In this document: positions 1 to 6,252 of the stretch, piece after piece
Position numbering within the stretch: the first letter of the stretch is position 1
Layout: the number at the start of each line of letters is the position of its first letter
Assembly (NCBI GenBank): GCA_021738105.1
Contig: JAIPCS010000067.1
Location: 1 to 14,797 of the forward strand
Reading direction: 5' to 3'
Origin: Sulfuritalea sp.
GTDB lineage: Bacteria > Pseudomonadota > Gammaproteobacteria > Burkholderiales > Rhodocyclaceae
DNA: 14,797 bases
The notes under the pieces: generated by a model
Database searches by the model: none
What the model was told of the DNA's origin: nothing
What the model saw: the letters and a program-made list of their open reading frames with translations, nothing else
Made by a program: the position numbers and the translations under genes

Positions 1-314
1 ACTTCCTTATCGCGAAAAAAAGTACGTCCGACATTCCAAGACACACCTTTGTCGCATACCGCGTCGCCGACGCCATAGCGGTCGAGGATTACAAGCGCAC
101 GCTTGGCATAGCACACCCCACGCGAGCCTATCGAAACGGTATCGTCCTCGTCCAGCAGCAACACGGGAATGTCGTGCACTTGCAGATCAAGCGCCGCAGC
201 CAGGCCCACGGGGCCGGCGCCCACCACCACGACAGGAACTTTCAAACGTTGGCCGCTGGCGATTTCCGGCGGCGTCTTGTATTCGAATTTGGGATAGTTG
301 TAGGTCGACAACAT
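1..314 (-). CDS. FAD-dependent aromatic-ring monooxygenase (MhpA-like), N-terminal part
   Basis: This is the first 104 codons of a gene that leaves the window at its left edge. The protein opens with about 26 polar residues and then a beta-alpha-beta dinucleotide fold with the FAD motif VVVVGAGPVGLAAALDL (about residues 28-44), an acidic residue closing the second strand (LLLDEDD, near 54-60) and a GSRGVCYAKR segment. These are the features of flavoprotein hydroxylases of the PheA/TfdB/MhpA type, which use NAD(P)H and O2 to hydroxylate phenolic substrates. The start ATG (312-314, complement) has a clear ribosome binding site, AAGGAG (complement of 323-328), 8 bases upstream. It lies 31 bases downstream of the metallo-hydrolase gene on the same strand, so the two are probably co-transcribed. 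The substrate cannot be told from the part visible. Confidence 0.85.
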   Translation of the reverse strand, partial: MLSTYNYPKFEYKTPPEIASGQRLKVPVVVVGAGPVGLAAALDLQVHDIPVLLLDEDDTVSIGSRGVCYAKRALVILDRYGVGDAVCDKGVSWNVGRTFFRDKE

Positions 315-322
315 CAACTGAA

Positions 323-328
323 CTCCTT
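323..328 (-). promoter_or_regulatory. Ribosome binding site of the flavoprotein monooxygenase gene
   Basis: The sequence AAGGAG on the minus strand lies 8 bases before the ATG at 314. It fixes the start of this partial gene, which lacks an obvious in-frame competitor. Confidence 0.7.
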
Positions 329-345
329 CCTCTCCGGCGATGCGT

Positions 346-1314
346 TCAGGCAGCCGCCTGCAGGGCGTGCCACATTTGCTGATCGCGTTCGGCGGTCCAG
401 ATGCGCGGATCGACTATCCCTGAAGCTTCGTCGTGCGCCCGGGTCACATCAAAGGGCAGGCAGTGTTCGTAGATGAAAACCTGGGCAAATTTTGGATCCA
501 TATTCTTGCGCGTATGCGCCATGCAGGCTGCGAGATCCATACCTTGGGCAACAGCTTCCTGAGCGCTGCGATACAGCGTGGATACGAAGTCCCGGGTATA
601 GGCCAGACCTTTTTGAACCTGCTCCGGATTCATCAGCGCCGGACCACGACCCGGAATCATCTTTTCAGGCTTCAACGCCGCCAGCGCATCCAGCGTCGCC
701 GGCCAGTCGGCCAGATAGGCATCGCCGGTATAGCAGGCGGCGTCGGCCTCGACCAGATCGCCGGAGAACAGAATTTTCTGCTGCGGTAACCAGACCACCG
801 TGTCGCCCTTGGTGTGGCCGCGACCCAAATGCATGATCTTGACTTCCAGATCACCCATCCACAAGGTCATTTCCCTATCGAACACCACGCTCGGCCAGGT
901 CAGGCCGGGTACGCTTTCGACCGAGTTGAACAGGCGCGGGAAGCGGCCGATTTCAGAATCCATATCCTGCTGGCCGCGCTCGACAATCAACTCACGTGTC
1001 TGTTTCGAGGCGATGATGTCCTGCAGACCTTCCTGTTTGTAGCCCGAGGCGCCCAGCACGCGGACCGCGTGGTAATGGGTCAGCGTGACGTACTTGATTG
1101 GCTTGTCGGTGACCTGACGCACGTAACGGATCACGTCCTGCGCCATGACGGGTGTGGCAGTGGCGTCGATAATCATTACCGAGTCCGCGCCGATGATCAC
1201 ACCAGTGTTCGGATCGCCTTCGGCGGTATAGGCGTAGGCATTGTCGGAAAGCTTCTCGAAGCTGACTTTCTTTTCTTCAAGGTCAGCGTGCGATGCAAAT
1301 TTTTTCTCACTCAT
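346..1314 (-). CDS. Metallo-beta-lactamase-fold hydrolase with reduced metal site
   Basis: This 322-residue protein has the metallo-beta-lactamase fold: a beta-rich start, VMIIDATATP (46-55), the metal motif region VTLTHYHAVRVLGASGY (76-92), GRGHTKGDTVVW (164-175) and LFSGDLVEADA (182-192). The usual HxHxDH motif reads H80-Y-H82-A-V84-R85, so the Asp and third His are missing. The late GHG motif reads G-R-G (222-224). His80, His82, His167 and Asp186 remain, which would keep metal site 1 but not site 2. The start ATG has AGGAG 5 bases upstream (complement of 1320-1324). It is the first gene of a minus-strand pair with the flavoprotein monooxygenase, which suggests a hydrolase or lactonase step, or a product-handling step, in catabolism of an aromatic compound. 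The actual substrate is unknown. Confidence 0.85.
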   Translation of the reverse strand: MSEKKFASHADLEEKKVSFEKLSDNAYAYTAEGDPNTGVIIGADSVMIIDATATPVMAQDVIRYVRQVTDKPIKYVTLTHYHAVRVLGASGYKQEGLQDIIASKQTRELIVERGQQDMDSEIGRFPRLFNSVESVPGLTWPSVVFDREMTLWMGDLEVKIMHLGRGHTKGDTVVWLPQQKILFSGDLVEADAACYTGDAYLADWPATLDALAALKPEKMIPGRGPALMNPEQVQKGLAYTRDFVSTLYRSAQEAVAQGMDLAACMAHTRKNMDPKFAQVFIYEHCLPFDVTRAHDEASGIVDPRIWTAERDQQMWHALQAAA

Positions 1315-1319
1315 GGCTT

Positions 1320-1324
1320 CTCCT
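1320..1324 (-). promoter_or_regulatory. Ribosome binding site of the metallo-hydrolase gene
   Basis: AGGAG on the minus strand sits 5 bases before the ATG at 1314 and supports that start. Confidence 0.6.
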
Positions 1325-1425
1325 GGGGAAATGCAAATTTACTGTAATGTAATTAGATTGCCTATATCGTAATCTTTTAAACTTTAGATGTCAATTGTGG
1401 GAATACCGATACTACAGACCTGGGA
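1325..1425 (-). promoter_or_regulatory. AT-rich promoter/operator region upstream of the metallo-hydrolase/monooxygenase pair
   Basis: This intergenic stretch is much richer in A and T than its surroundings, most clearly from 1333 to 1390. It holds two small inverted repeats: TTAC-N6-GTAA at 1339-1352 and AGATT-N11-AATCT at 1355-1375. They are side by side, just upstream of the ribosome binding site, where a repressor or activator of a catabolic operon would bind. I could not place convincing -35 and -10 boxes, so the exact promoter is open. No regulator gene lies next to it in the window. Confidence 0.4.
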
Positions 1426-2595
1426 TCATGGAAGTGTTGGCGAATTGAAGAATCTCGGGCTGGAAGGCTTTGGCTTTGGCTTTGGCTTGGGAGTGCGCAA
1501 TACATTCGCAGCCTGACGATACGCGTGCAGTGCCTCTTTTCGATTTCCGGCTGACTCCAGTTCGCGCGCGCGACGCAACCAGTCTTCCACAACGCCATCA
1601 TTCGCCGTATCACCATCGCCGACTTTTGCACCAGTAGTACGGGAATCATCCTCCGACTCGTTCTCGACCGCAGGGGTTGAATAGCTCAACGCTGCGGATT
1701 GCTCGCCGGGCTTGTTGCGCTTCGCGGTAATCGTCATCCCTGTAGCTGCACGGGCGTTCTTCGCGGCTTTTTGGGCCAGCACTTCGGCTTGCCGAATGGC
1801 AGCGATCGCTGCCCGATAAATCTTGCGCGCTTCGCTGCGCCTCCCTGAGGCCTCCATCCTGCGCGCCTGTGCCATCAGACTATCGACACGATCCGGCACG
1901 GGTTGCGAGCGTACCTCGGGCTCCCAGGTCGCCACCGGCCGCGACACGATCTCTGCAAAACGATCCCGACCGGTGATCTCCCGGGCGATTTTCAGATTGT
2001 TGTTGCGCATCGCCCACCGTAGCGCGTCGTCACCACGTTCATTGACGATATCGGCCTGTGCGCCCGCCGCCAACAGTTCCCTGGCTATCGTCTCCTGCCC
2101 CTCGCGTGCTGCCATCATCAGCGGGGTCGAGCCGTTGGTGGACAGCGCGTTGATGTCGGCTCCCTGTTGCATCAGGTAGCGCGCCACCTCAATTTGACCG
2201 GCAAACACGGCATAGTGCAGCGCCGACCACTGCTTGCCCCGACGATTCAAACGGGCACCACGCTCGACCAACCAGCGCACCGACTTCAGATGTCCCTTCC
2301 ACGCTGCATGCAGCAAAGCCTGCTCGCCAATTGCGTTGGTCTGGTTGATATCCGCGCCGCGCCCGACAAACAATTCCATCATCGGGATGTTTCCTTCCCA
2401 GGCGCCGATCATCAACCCAGTGCCTATCGGCGTTCCTTCGAAGTCGGGGGAAAGGCCGGCATCAAGCCATTCGCGTGCCTGGGACAGATCGCCGCGCTCA
2501 ATGGCAAGGGCAAATCGCACCGGATCGGGAAGGCTCGCTCCACCTGCGCTCGAGGCAAAGATCAGGAAGGTCAATAAAACGATGATTGCTTTCAT
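1426..2595 (-). CDS. Secreted ankyrin-repeat protein with TPR-like C-terminal repeats
   Basis: The 389-residue protein starts with a probable Sec signal peptide (MKAIIVLLTFLIFASSAGGA, residues 1-20). Five to six ankyrin repeats follow at about 24-210; clear ones include the segments starting near 57, 89, 122, 155 and 188, each with the AL/PL...A...G......L...GAD pattern. The C-terminal half has two related helical units, MAQARRMEASGRRSEARKIY (241-260) and WLRRARELESAGNRKEALHAY (339-359), which look like TPR-type motifs. They are joined by a Ser/Asp/Glu-rich linker, and the protein ends in a Lys-Pro tract (369-377). A protein-protein interaction role in the periplasm is likely; the partner is unknown. 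It is divergent from the TonB-like gene, with 122 bases between the starts. No strong ribosome binding site is visible before the ATG. Confidence 0.85.
   Translation of the reverse strand: MKAIIVLLTFLIFASSAGGASLPDPVRFALAIERGDLSQAREWLDAGLSPDFEGTPIGTGLMIGAWEGNIPMMELFVGRGADINQTNAIGEQALLHAAWKGHLKSVRWLVERGARLNRRGKQWSALHYAVFAGQIEVARYLMQQGADINALSTNGSTPLMMAAREGQETIARELLAAGAQADIVNERGDDALRWAMRNNNLKIAREITGRDRFAEIVSRPVATWEPEVRSQPVPDRVDSLMAQARRMEASGRRSEARKIYRAAIAAIRQAEVLAQKAAKNARAATGMTITAKRNKPGEQSAALSYSTPAVENESEDDSRTTGAKVGDGDTANDGVVEDWLRRARELESAGNRKEALHAYRQAANVLRTPKPKPKPKPSSPRFFNSPTLP
1466..1488 (-). repeat. Hexanucleotide tandem repeat coding for Lys-Pro
   Basis: About 3.8 copies of GGCTTT (plus strand) lie head to tail inside the 3' end of the ankyrin-repeat gene. 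Read on the coding strand they give consecutive Lys-Pro dipeptides. Because the unit is six bases, gain or loss of a copy keeps the frame and only alters the length of the tail. Confidence 0.85.
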
Positions 2596-2717
2596 AGTGG
2601 GAAGTATATGTCCGCGTCCATCAAGCCGGCAGCGCGTACTCTCGGTTTGCCAAAAGAGGGCTGCTCATTTACTCAGGATTAAGGCGGGTATGGCGATGCG
2701 GGAATTAGAATTACGCA
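2596..2717. promoter_or_regulatory. Divergent promoter region between ankyrin-repeat and TonB-like genes
   Basis: These 122 bases separate two divergent starts and so must hold both promoters, unless transcription begins inside the genes. I see no convincing -35/-10 pair and no clear operator. Ribosome binding sites on both sides are weak. Confidence 0.35.
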
Positions 2718-3203
2718 ATGCCTTTTATCGCCGCCTTGCTGCTGAGCCTTTCCTTGCACGCCATGTTGATCATCGTCCCGACATGGCGAGAAACTCAAAT
2801 TCGGCCGGTTCCCAAGACAAGAATCGATGCTCAACTGGTTCCCCAGACACCGATGGAGGCCGTGGCAGAATCGGTAAGTACCGAACCAAACGAAGTCGTC
2901 ACCCGCTCTCCACCACCGATCACATCGCCTCGCAAGTTACAGGGCAGTGCGCTGCGACGTGCGCAAGCATCGCTGACCAAGCACCTTTACTATCCGCCAG
3001 AAGCCATTCAGCGGGGCATGGAGGGCGAAGTGATTCTGTTGCTGCAACTCGCTGAGGACGGCCGTCTTGTTTCGGTGTCTGTTGCCCGCAGCTCGGGCCA
3101 TGCCCTGCTCGACCAGGCGGCACTGCAGGCCGCCCGCAGTATCGGTACTCTGCCCGGGAGCCCCGGTCAATCACTGTTTCCGGTGACCTTCCGTCTCGAA
3201 TGA
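2718..3203 (+). CDS. Short TonB-family protein
   Basis: This 161-residue protein has an N-terminal membrane anchor (about residues 3-20), a short Pro-rich spacer (about 29-75) and a TonB C-terminal domain (about 85-160). The domain shows the pattern YYPPEAIQRGMEGEVIL (91-107), DGRLVSVSVARSSGH (114-128) and LDQAALQAARS (131-141). TonB proteins carry energy from an ExbB/ExbD motor in the inner membrane to outer-membrane receptors. Here the spacer is short compared with E. coli TonB (239 residues), and no exbB or exbD is nearby, so its motor must be encoded elsewhere. The start is fixed by an in-frame TAG at 2706-2708 with only three codons between it and the ATG. Its stop codon directly abuts the stop of the convergent Nif3-like gene. 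Confidence 0.85.
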   Translation: MPFIAALLLSLSLHAMLIIVPTWRETQIRPVPKTRIDAQLVPQTPMEAVAESVSTEPNEVVTRSPPPITSPRKLQGSALRRAQASLTKHLYYPPEAIQRGMEGEVILLLQLAEDGRLVSVSVARSSGHALLDQAALQAARSIGTLPGSPGQSLFPVTFRLE

Positions 3204-3965
3204 TTACACCGGATTGTCGATATCGACAAACTCGCAAGTAATACCAAAGGTCTCCGCCAGATGTTCTCCGAGTGCCATCACGCCATAACGTTCAGTGGCA
3301 TGATGACCGGCAGAAATGAAGGCCATCCCGGTTTCGCGGGCAAGATGCACGGTCTGCTCCGAGATTTCGCCGGAAACGAAAATGTCGGCCCCGGTTGCCA
3401 GAGCTACTTCAAAATAGTCCTGCGCGCCGCCGCTGCACCAGGCGATACGCGTGATCGGTCGTTGCGGGTCTCCGATCAACAGCGGTGTACGACCCAGTGT
3501 CTGTTCCAGTTGTTTCGCCAGATCTCCTGCAAAAGTCGGCGCTGAGGGGACGCCTACAAAACCGATGTCCTGCTCGGCAAATCGTCCTGTGATCTCCCAG
3601 CCCAGACGCGCTGCCAGTTGCGCGTTGTTTCCCAGTCTGGGGTGGGCATCCAGCGGCAAATGAAATGCAAACAAACTGATGTCGTGCGCCAGCAGGCGGG
3701 CCATGCGCTGTTTGCGAAACCCGGTAACACGACCATCTTCCGACTTCCAGAACCATCCATGATGCACCAGCAGCGCATCGGCCTGGCGTTCTATCGCCGC
3801 TTCGACCAAGGACTGGCTGGCGGTGACGCCACAAACAACACGCGCAACGCGCTCACGTCCTTCCACTTGCAGTCCGTTTGGGCAATAATCATGGAAGCGC
3901 GCAATTTCGAGTTCACTATTCAGATGGGCGCAAAGATTTTCTCGTAGCACTTCTTTACCTGGCAT
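3204..3965 (-). CDS. Nif3-like dinuclear metal-centre protein (YbgI/DUF34 family)
   Basis: At 253 residues this has the usual length of bacterial YbgI-type proteins. The metal-binding residues of the family are visible: His68-His69 in LLVHHGWFW (66-73), His102 and Asp106 in FHLPLDAH (101-108), and HHATE (221-225) near the C-terminus. Members form hexamers with two metal ions per subunit. The cellular role is unsettled, and the common label GTP cyclohydrolase 1 type 2 homologue should not be taken as a proven function. The gene converges on the TonB-like gene with no spacer and diverges from the protease gene with only 28 bases between the starts. The start codon follows a run of seven G on the coding strand, which may take part in ribosome binding. 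Confidence 0.92.
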   Translation of the reverse strand: MPGKEVLRENLCAHLNSELEIARFHDYCPNGLQVEGRERVARVVCGVTASQSLVEAAIERQADALLVHHGWFWKSEDGRVTGFRKQRMARLLAHDISLFAFHLPLDAHPRLGNNAQLAARLGWEITGRFAEQDIGFVGVPSAPTFAGDLAKQLEQTLGRTPLLIGDPQRPITRIAWCSGGAQDYFEVALATGADIFVSGEISEQTVHLARETGMAFISAGHHATERYGVMALGEHLAETFGITCEFVDIDNPV

Positions 3966-3993
3966 TCTTTTCGCCCCCCCAAAATATTAAATT
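3966..3993. promoter_or_regulatory. Very short divergent spacer with a C7 tract
   Basis: Only 28 bases lie between the divergent starts of the Nif3-like and protease genes. They contain seven C in a row (3974-3980) and an AT-rich run (3981-3993). A full promoter for either gene cannot fit, so promoters probably lie inside the opposite gene. Confidence 0.4.
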
Positions 3994-5160
3994 ATGCGCC
4001 GCCTTTGGCTGACTTTTGCCCAAACCGTTACGATCTGCGTTGCTGTCCTGTTTGTCGTGAAGACACTCAAACCGGAATGGCTGCCCCATCTGCCCAACTC
4101 GAATCGCGCCTTTCCCGAAGTGGCAACGGTGATCGAAGCGCCTGCCGGTAGCGCGGCACTTCGTCCAAGTTCGTATGCCGACGCCGCAAAGAAGGCCCTG
4201 CCGGCGGTCGTGCATATCTTTACTACCCAGGAAGTGAAAGGGCCACGAGACCCGTTTACCAACGATCCCATTTTCCGGCACTTTTTTGGCGACCGCTTTG
4301 GCGAGTTGTCCCAACGCCGATCCGGACTGGGTAGTGGTGTCGTGGTTTCGCCCGAAGGCTACATTCTGACCAACTATCACGTGGTCGACGGTGCCGACGA
4401 GATTGAAGTCGCGCACAGCGACGGACGCAAGTACAAGGCACTCGTCGTCGGCACCGACCCGGAATCCGACCTGGCCGTGTTACGAATTCCAGCTGACCAT
4501 AAACTGCCGGTAATTTCTTTTGGTAGCAGTGAAAGTCTGCGCGTAGGCGATGTTGTGCTGGCCATCGGGAATCCTTTTGGTGTCGGACAGACCGTCACCT
4601 CCGGTATCGTCTCCGCGCTGGGTCGCTCACATCTGGGCATCAACACCTTCGAAAACTTTATACAAACCGACGCGGCCATCAACCCGGGCAATTCCGGAGG
4701 CGCGCTGGTGGACGCCAACGGACATCTGGTGGGCATCAACACGGCAATCTATTCGCAAAGCGGGGGTTCCATGGGTATCGGCTTTGCCATTCCCGTATCG
4801 CTGGCGAAAAACGTCATGGAACAAATTGTCAAGACCGGCGGCGTCACCCGCGGCTGGGTGGGCGTCGAAGTACAGGAGATCACCGAAGAACTGGCCGAGT
4901 CATTCAAGCTTGCGGGCACTTCGGGAGCGCTGATTGCCGGTGTCATGCGTGGCAGTCCAGCCGACAAGGCCGGGATCAAACCCGGAGACGTGCTGACTCA
5001 GGTGGCAGGCAAAAATGTAAAAGATGCTCAACGTATGCTGGAACTGATTGCGGCACTGGAGCCCGAAAGACCGGCACCGTTTGTGCTCAGGCGTGACGGA
5101 AAAGACGTCAGCGTAAACGTAGTGATAGGCAAGCGCCCAAGGCCGACACGCGAAAAATAA
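3994..5160 (+). CDS. degS: DegS-like membrane-anchored HtrA serine protease with one PDZ domain
   Basis: The 388-residue protein has one N-terminal membrane segment (about 5-23, ICVAVLFVV at 14-22) without an obvious cleavage site, a trypsin-like domain (about 60-265) and a single PDZ domain (about 285-375). The catalytic triad is complete: His129 in LTNYHVVDG, Asp159 in ESDLAVL and Ser234 in NPGNSGGAL. One PDZ plus a membrane anchor fits DegS rather than DegP/DegQ, which usually have two PDZ domains and a cleaved signal. DegS acts in the periplasm and cuts the anti-sigma factor RseA under envelope stress; whether this protein has that job or general quality control cannot be read from the sequence. 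An in-frame TAA at 3988-3990 shows that the ATG at 3994 is the earliest possible ATG. No good ribosome binding site precedes it. Confidence 0.92.
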   Translation: MRRLWLTFAQTVTICVAVLFVVKTLKPEWLPHLPNSNRAFPEVATVIEAPAGSAALRPSSYADAAKKALPAVVHIFTTQEVKGPRDPFTNDPIFRHFFGDRFGELSQRRSGLGSGVVVSPEGYILTNYHVVDGADEIEVAHSDGRKYKALVVGTDPESDLAVLRIPADHKLPVISFGSSESLRVGDVVLAIGNPFGVGQTVTSGIVSALGRSHLGINTFENFIQTDAAINPGNSGGALVDANGHLVGINTAIYSQSGGSMGIGFAIPVSLAKNVMEQIVKTGGVTRGWVGVEVQEITEELAESFKLAGTSGALIAGVMRGSPADKAGIKPGDVLTQVAGKNVKDAQRMLELIAALEPERPAPFVLRRDGKDVSVNVVIGKRPRPTREK

Positions 5161-5196
5161 GCTGCACCGTGCCGTCGCGCTGGCCTTGCAGAAAGT

Positions 5197-6252
5197 CTAC
5201 CGAAGCGAAGCGTTCAATGCGTGCAGCGCCTTGCTGCCCGGACACAGATAGGCATCGCCCAACTGATTGAGCGGCTTTTCCACTGTATTGAGATGGCGGT
5301 GCATGTCCTCAGCGGCACTATCGACATACAGCAAGCCGGTGACTATTTCCCCAAGCGCATGTCTTTCCTGCAGATGATTCATGGCGCCGACGCGATCCGA
5401 TGGATCGTAATCCGTTGCCAGCTTGCGCAAATGCAGAATGGAACCATCATGCTGGACGATGCGGCGCAGCGAACCCGGCTCGTAGGACGCGTTGATCTGG
5501 TCGCGCGGCAGGATGAAGTCGAGACGATTTACCGCGTCGTTATGCTCGCGCACATAGTCGTAGCTCTTGGTCGATCCGGCATGATTGTTGAACGTTACAC
5601 AGGGGCTAACCACATCAATGAAGGCAGGACCACGATGACGCAGTGCGCCCTTGATCAGGGGGATCAACTGCTCCTTGTCTCCGGAAAAACTGCGCGCCAC
5701 ATAGCTGGCTCCCAGTTGCAAGGCAAGTGCAACAAGATCGATTGGCGTGTCGCTGTTCACGACGCCACGCTTGCTCTTTGAACCTTTGTCCGCCGTGGCC
5801 GAGAACTGCCCTTTGGTCAAACCGTAGACGCCGTTGTTTTCGACGATGTAGGTCATATTGACCCCACGCCGCATGGCGTGGGCAAACTGGCCGATACCGA
5901 TCGACGCTGAGTCACCATCTCCTGAAATACCCATGTAGATCAGGTCGCGATTGGCCAGTGCGGCTCCGGTGAGCACCGACGGCATGCGGCCATGGGTGGT
6001 ATTGAAACCATGCGAAGCACCCAGGAAATAGTCTGGTGTCTTTGAAGAGCAGCCGATACCCGAAAGTTTGGCAACGCGGTGCGGCTCTATGTCGAGATCG
6101 AAACAGGCCTGAACCACCGCTGCACTGATCGAGTCGTGACCACAGCCGGCGCAGAGTGTCGAAATTGCGCCTTCATAGTCGCGCCGCGTGTAGCCGAGCG
6201 TGTTTCTGGGCGTGTCGGGCCGCAGAATATTGGGTTTGACGAGATAGGTCAT
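5197..6252 (-). CDS. korB: 2-oxoacid:acceptor oxidoreductase beta subunit (KorB, thiamine diphosphate subunit)
   Basis: This 351-residue subunit binds thiamine diphosphate through GDGDSAS (111-117) and the paired Asn139-Asn140 in VENNGVYGLTKGQ. Four cysteines in the family's conserved places can hold a [4Fe-4S] cluster: Cys34 and Cys37 (LCAGCGHD), Cys68 (GIGCSS) and Cys218 (SPC). It carries out decarboxylation of the 2-oxoacid and passes electrons to the cluster. Family likeness is to 2-oxoglutarate-type KorB rather than to the large single-chain pyruvate enzymes. Its ATG overlaps the korA stop in ATGA (6249-6252), so translation is coupled, and AGGTGG lies just upstream inside korA. It is the last gene of the korC-korA-korB operon. 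Confidence 0.93.
   Translation of the reverse strand: MTYLVKPNILRPDTPRNTLGYTRRDYEGAISTLCAGCGHDSISAAVVQACFDLDIEPHRVAKLSGIGCSSKTPDYFLGASHGFNTTHGRMPSVLTGAALANRDLIYMGISGDGDSASIGIGQFAHAMRRGVNMTYIVENNGVYGLTKGQFSATADKGSKSKRGVVNSDTPIDLVALALQLGASYVARSFSGDKEQLIPLIKGALRHRGPAFIDVVSPCVTFNNHAGSTKSYDYVREHNDAVNRLDFILPRDQINASYEPGSLRRIVQHDGSILHLRKLATDYDPSDRVGAMNHLQERHALGEIVTGLLYVDSAAEDMHRHLNTVEKPLNQLGDAYLCPGSKALHALNASLR

Noticed and set aside
174..1347. Several plus-strand reading frames of 80-177 codons opposite the metallo-hydrolase
   Set aside because: All lie antisense to a gene with clear family motifs and show no recognisable domain; they are by-products of GC-rich codon use.
3974..3980. C7 homopolymer as a phase-variation switch
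   Set aside because: It lies in the spacer outside both coding regions, seven bases is short for such switching, and neither gene is a typical phase-variable surface gene.
5162..5191. CTGCA...TGCAG inverted repeat between the protease and korB stop codons as a terminator
   Set aside because: The stem is five base pairs with a 20-base loop and no T-run, too weak to support.
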